Shown here in pieces: positions 61,341 to 64,000 of a stretch of DNA of 64,000 bases. Every line of letters starts with the position of its first letter. Positions within the stretch are counted from its first letter, which is position 1. The notes beneath the pieces are model-generated. The model was given only the letters and a program-made list of their open reading frames with translations, was not told the origin of the DNA and did no database searches. The translations under genes and the position numbers were made by a program. Location: positions 52,203,344 through 52,267,343 of the forward strand of contig OY735227.1 of the NCBI GenBank assembly GCA_963457665.1, read 5' to 3'. This DNA is from Thysanoteuthis rhombus (taxonomy: Eukaryota > Mollusca > Cephalopoda > Oegopsida > Thysanoteuthidae).

Positions 61341-64000
61341 TAAACTCGTATTAAAGGATTTAACTACTTACAATATTCTCAAACGAAATATTTTCACCAA
61401 GATGCGTAGAAAATGAAATATACCAAAGAAACTGTAAAATAAATTTAGTTCTTTTAAAACAATTGGAAGCGTGCAATGATATATTACTTCATGAATTAAA
61501 AAAATCTATTCGTAGAATGTTGATTATCAAATGATAATGATTAACAATGCTTCAACAAAGAAACTCAAAAACCATTAAAACAAATGCATGTAATGCATTC
61601 AAAAGCAAAAAAAATTAGATGAAAGAATGAATAGTCAAAAATTAATAATAACTGACACAACTTCGTCTAACAAATCCATACACTTTGATATATAATACTG
61701 CAAGTTTGATAAGGAACACCTGAAATAGATAAAAAAAATATTAGTCAAAATGAATGATAATTGACAATGCTTCATTTAAGAAGTTCTAAACCTATCACAT
61801 CTATAATAGCTGTGTAAATGAACAAAACAACATGATGATGCGATAGAAAGCAAAGAATATAGCTATATGGTTTATTTGAACAACACTTACTGATCAGCAT
61901 TTCAAGTTTGATGGGCAGGCCACTGTCATGGTATGATTGACTCAAAATGGAGTTCAGGAGGGAGACCATGCGCATCAACGGATGCTGGGGGTGGAAATGT
62001 GGGATACCTCCCCCCTCCCAACACACACATGCACTCAGGTCTTCTCACAGAGGGCGAGTGGGTTTCAAAGATGGAACATTATGGCAGCCAGGGATCAAGG
62101 GGTCACTACACTATGAACATTGACAACTTAGGACGAGTCGCATCCTAGGTATTCTCTTTTCCCCCTACCTGACAATTTACAGACATACTTTTTGCACCCT
62201 TCCCCCTGTCGGAAAGAAGGGTGATAGACGCCCATGGAGGAACCATTTGTCGAACGAAATGACGATACATAAACAAGAAGTGCTATTAGGAAGTGCTTGA
62301 AGGCGGATGAAAAACTACTTGGAGATATTTGAAAGATGTTGATATCGTGACTAACATTTTGGAAGGACGTCATCAAAGGGAAGGAAAGAAAAACTCCGAG
62401 CTAATTTAGAACAGGGATGATCCCCAGCTGCTTACGACATTTGATCTGTTCATTTTGCCACCAACATAGGTACTGACCAGGCTTGATGTTTTTCAGCGAT
62501 CGCTCAAAAACCGGTGTATCCATTCATCTATTTATCATTTAGTATCTGAATACCAGCCCAATCGACGAGGGAGAATGGGAAATCCAGCTAATTCCTTTTT
62601 GCTTCAAGATTCATGAAACCCTCTAGAAATACTGTGTAAAACCTACCATTTCCTTGAGGTTAAACTCAATTTTCTGAGATAAAAATTGTTTCAACCACTT
62701 GTCGCTCTTTTCCATTACTGAAACACTCAACGCTATAAGATTACTATAAGATTGACTTGGCCTTTTCACGAACAATTTTTGAGTACCTAGTGAGAATATA
62801 ACTAACTACTCACTTGCTGACCATTGAGGTGCTTACGAAATATTGAAATATACAGTTATTCCTTGCCATTTCGGAGTAATTTTATGGGAATATTATGGGA
62901 GTTTTGCAGCATATCGCGAAAACAATGTATACACACAAACACACACACAAACACACACACACATTTTTCAAAAAAACCATCAAATTTGGAAGCACGTAAA
63001 ATTGGAAGAAAAACATTATTGTAGGAGAACTATTTTATGAACGTAGACTTGGAAATTACTCATTCTCTCCTCTATTCAGATTATTTCATACCTCCAAGTA
63101 GAGACCACCTATCCATTAACATCATCAATGACATACGTTCGTACTCATCAAAACACAACAGCAATTTCTTCGCACCAATCCCAAAGCAGTGTCAAAAATT
63201 CTATTTTGCGTAACAGCACGTCATACTTCTTCTTCCACTCCCAAAAGAAGCAGGGAAAATACTCCTCCCACGTTTTGTTAATCTCATCGGGACTGCATTA
63301 TTTGCATCCTGCTTTGGGTTTCTTCCCGTAGACAACCCACACGTTCGGTATTTTTCGGGGAAATCTTTCTGTCTTTCTTTTCCCTTTTTTTTCAAAAATT
63401 GAGGTTCCTGTACTTGGTGTTTTCATTCAGAAGATAAATGACCGGAATGGGGTAGGCTCGTAAATTCTTTGCACAAAAATATGAGCAGTGGCAGTTGCGT
63501 GGTACTTATTTAATCACTCATTCAATCATTCTGAATTTCTTAGGGCTAATCATACTTTAGATTTTAAAAAAAATATGGTAGAACCTTCAAAGATTTTTTT
63601 ATAAACATCTTGATCTTGGTTTAAGACGAGTACATATTTTAGTGCATTATAAATAATGACATTGCAAATAAGGATTAGTACAAGACTTGGTAAGGGTGGG
63701 TAGAGAGGTAAAATAAGTGTAAGAAGATGTTGCGCCAATTTTCCCAGTAGAAAGGGTAGCCTGACAAAAAAATCAGTACTTGAAATTCTGACTTTTGATA
63801 GTAAATGAACTTAATTTAGTATGACACAAGCCCAAATCAGCAGTAGAACTGGGTATGAAGATTATGTGGTGCAAACCTTCCAAGTTAGGCCTAGTGTAAA
63901 AAACATCATTCGAAATCCTTGCTTCATATATTAATAGCAGGGAAAATAGAAGTAGAACGATTGTATTGCGCAAGTGTCCCAAATTGGGGAGGGATTACCT
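61341..64000. other. Right end of window, no gene seen
   Basis: A GC-richer stretch at 61900-62400 has small ORFs on both strands without a recognised domain. A CA tract lies at 62932-62962. A SINE tail is listed at 63.8 kb. Confidence 0.4.
63790..63880 (-). repeat. tRNA-derived SINE tail
   Basis: Only the 3' signature (GGGCTTGTGTCATACTAAA on the minus strand) and a weak upstream GTTCTACTGC text are visible. Confidence 0.35.

Overview
This is a eukaryotic, AT-rich window with long introns and many microsatellites and decayed transposable elements. It most likely comes from an invertebrate, and my best guess is a mollusc such as a cephalopod. That guess rests on the intron and repeat style (TA, ATT, GA and TG tracts, tRNA-derived SINEs, Penelope-like elements, LINEs with AAT tails) and on an invertebrate-type cyclooxygenase. 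No sequence here proves the species.

The one gene I can support fully is a complete prostaglandin G/H synthase (cyclooxygenase, COX) on the minus strand. It fills the first 24.6 kb. A likely promoter and short non-coding first exon lie near 24,536-24,630. Nine coding exons follow at 20,057-20,000, 13,776-13,657, 12,567-12,424, 10,622-10,479, 9,852-9,677, 8,347-8,264, 7,413-7,167, 4,125-3,694 and 1,812-1,370. All splice sites are GT/AG, the joins keep one frame, and the spliced reading frame is 1,848 nt for 615 residues. Signal peptide, EGF module, membrane-binding helices, heme ligands, catalytic Tyr and the aspirin-target Ser are all present. The enzyme would turn arachidonic acid into PGG2 and PGH2 on the lumenal side of the ER or nuclear envelope.

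The introns hold SINE-like repeats, a 25-bp tandem array (18.45-18.72 kb) and a Penelope-like element (4.39-5.98 kb) in the intron before the seventh-to-eighth coding exon join. Just upstream of the promoter lies a 220-bp inverted-repeat, MITE-like element carrying E-box and CRE-like sites.

From about 25 kb to 64 kb I find no host gene. The region is repeats: Penelope-like fragments (31.0-31.8, 36.6-38.65, 44.6-45.3 kb), LINE fragments (27.6, 29.3, 51.0-52.85, 57.8-58.3, 58.7-59.6 kb), several SINE families and large TA, ATT, GT and GA microsatellites. One short orphan ORF (55,568-55,819) and a few low-grade ORFs cannot be assigned. I found no rRNA, CRISPR array, intact tRNA gene or intact mobile element.
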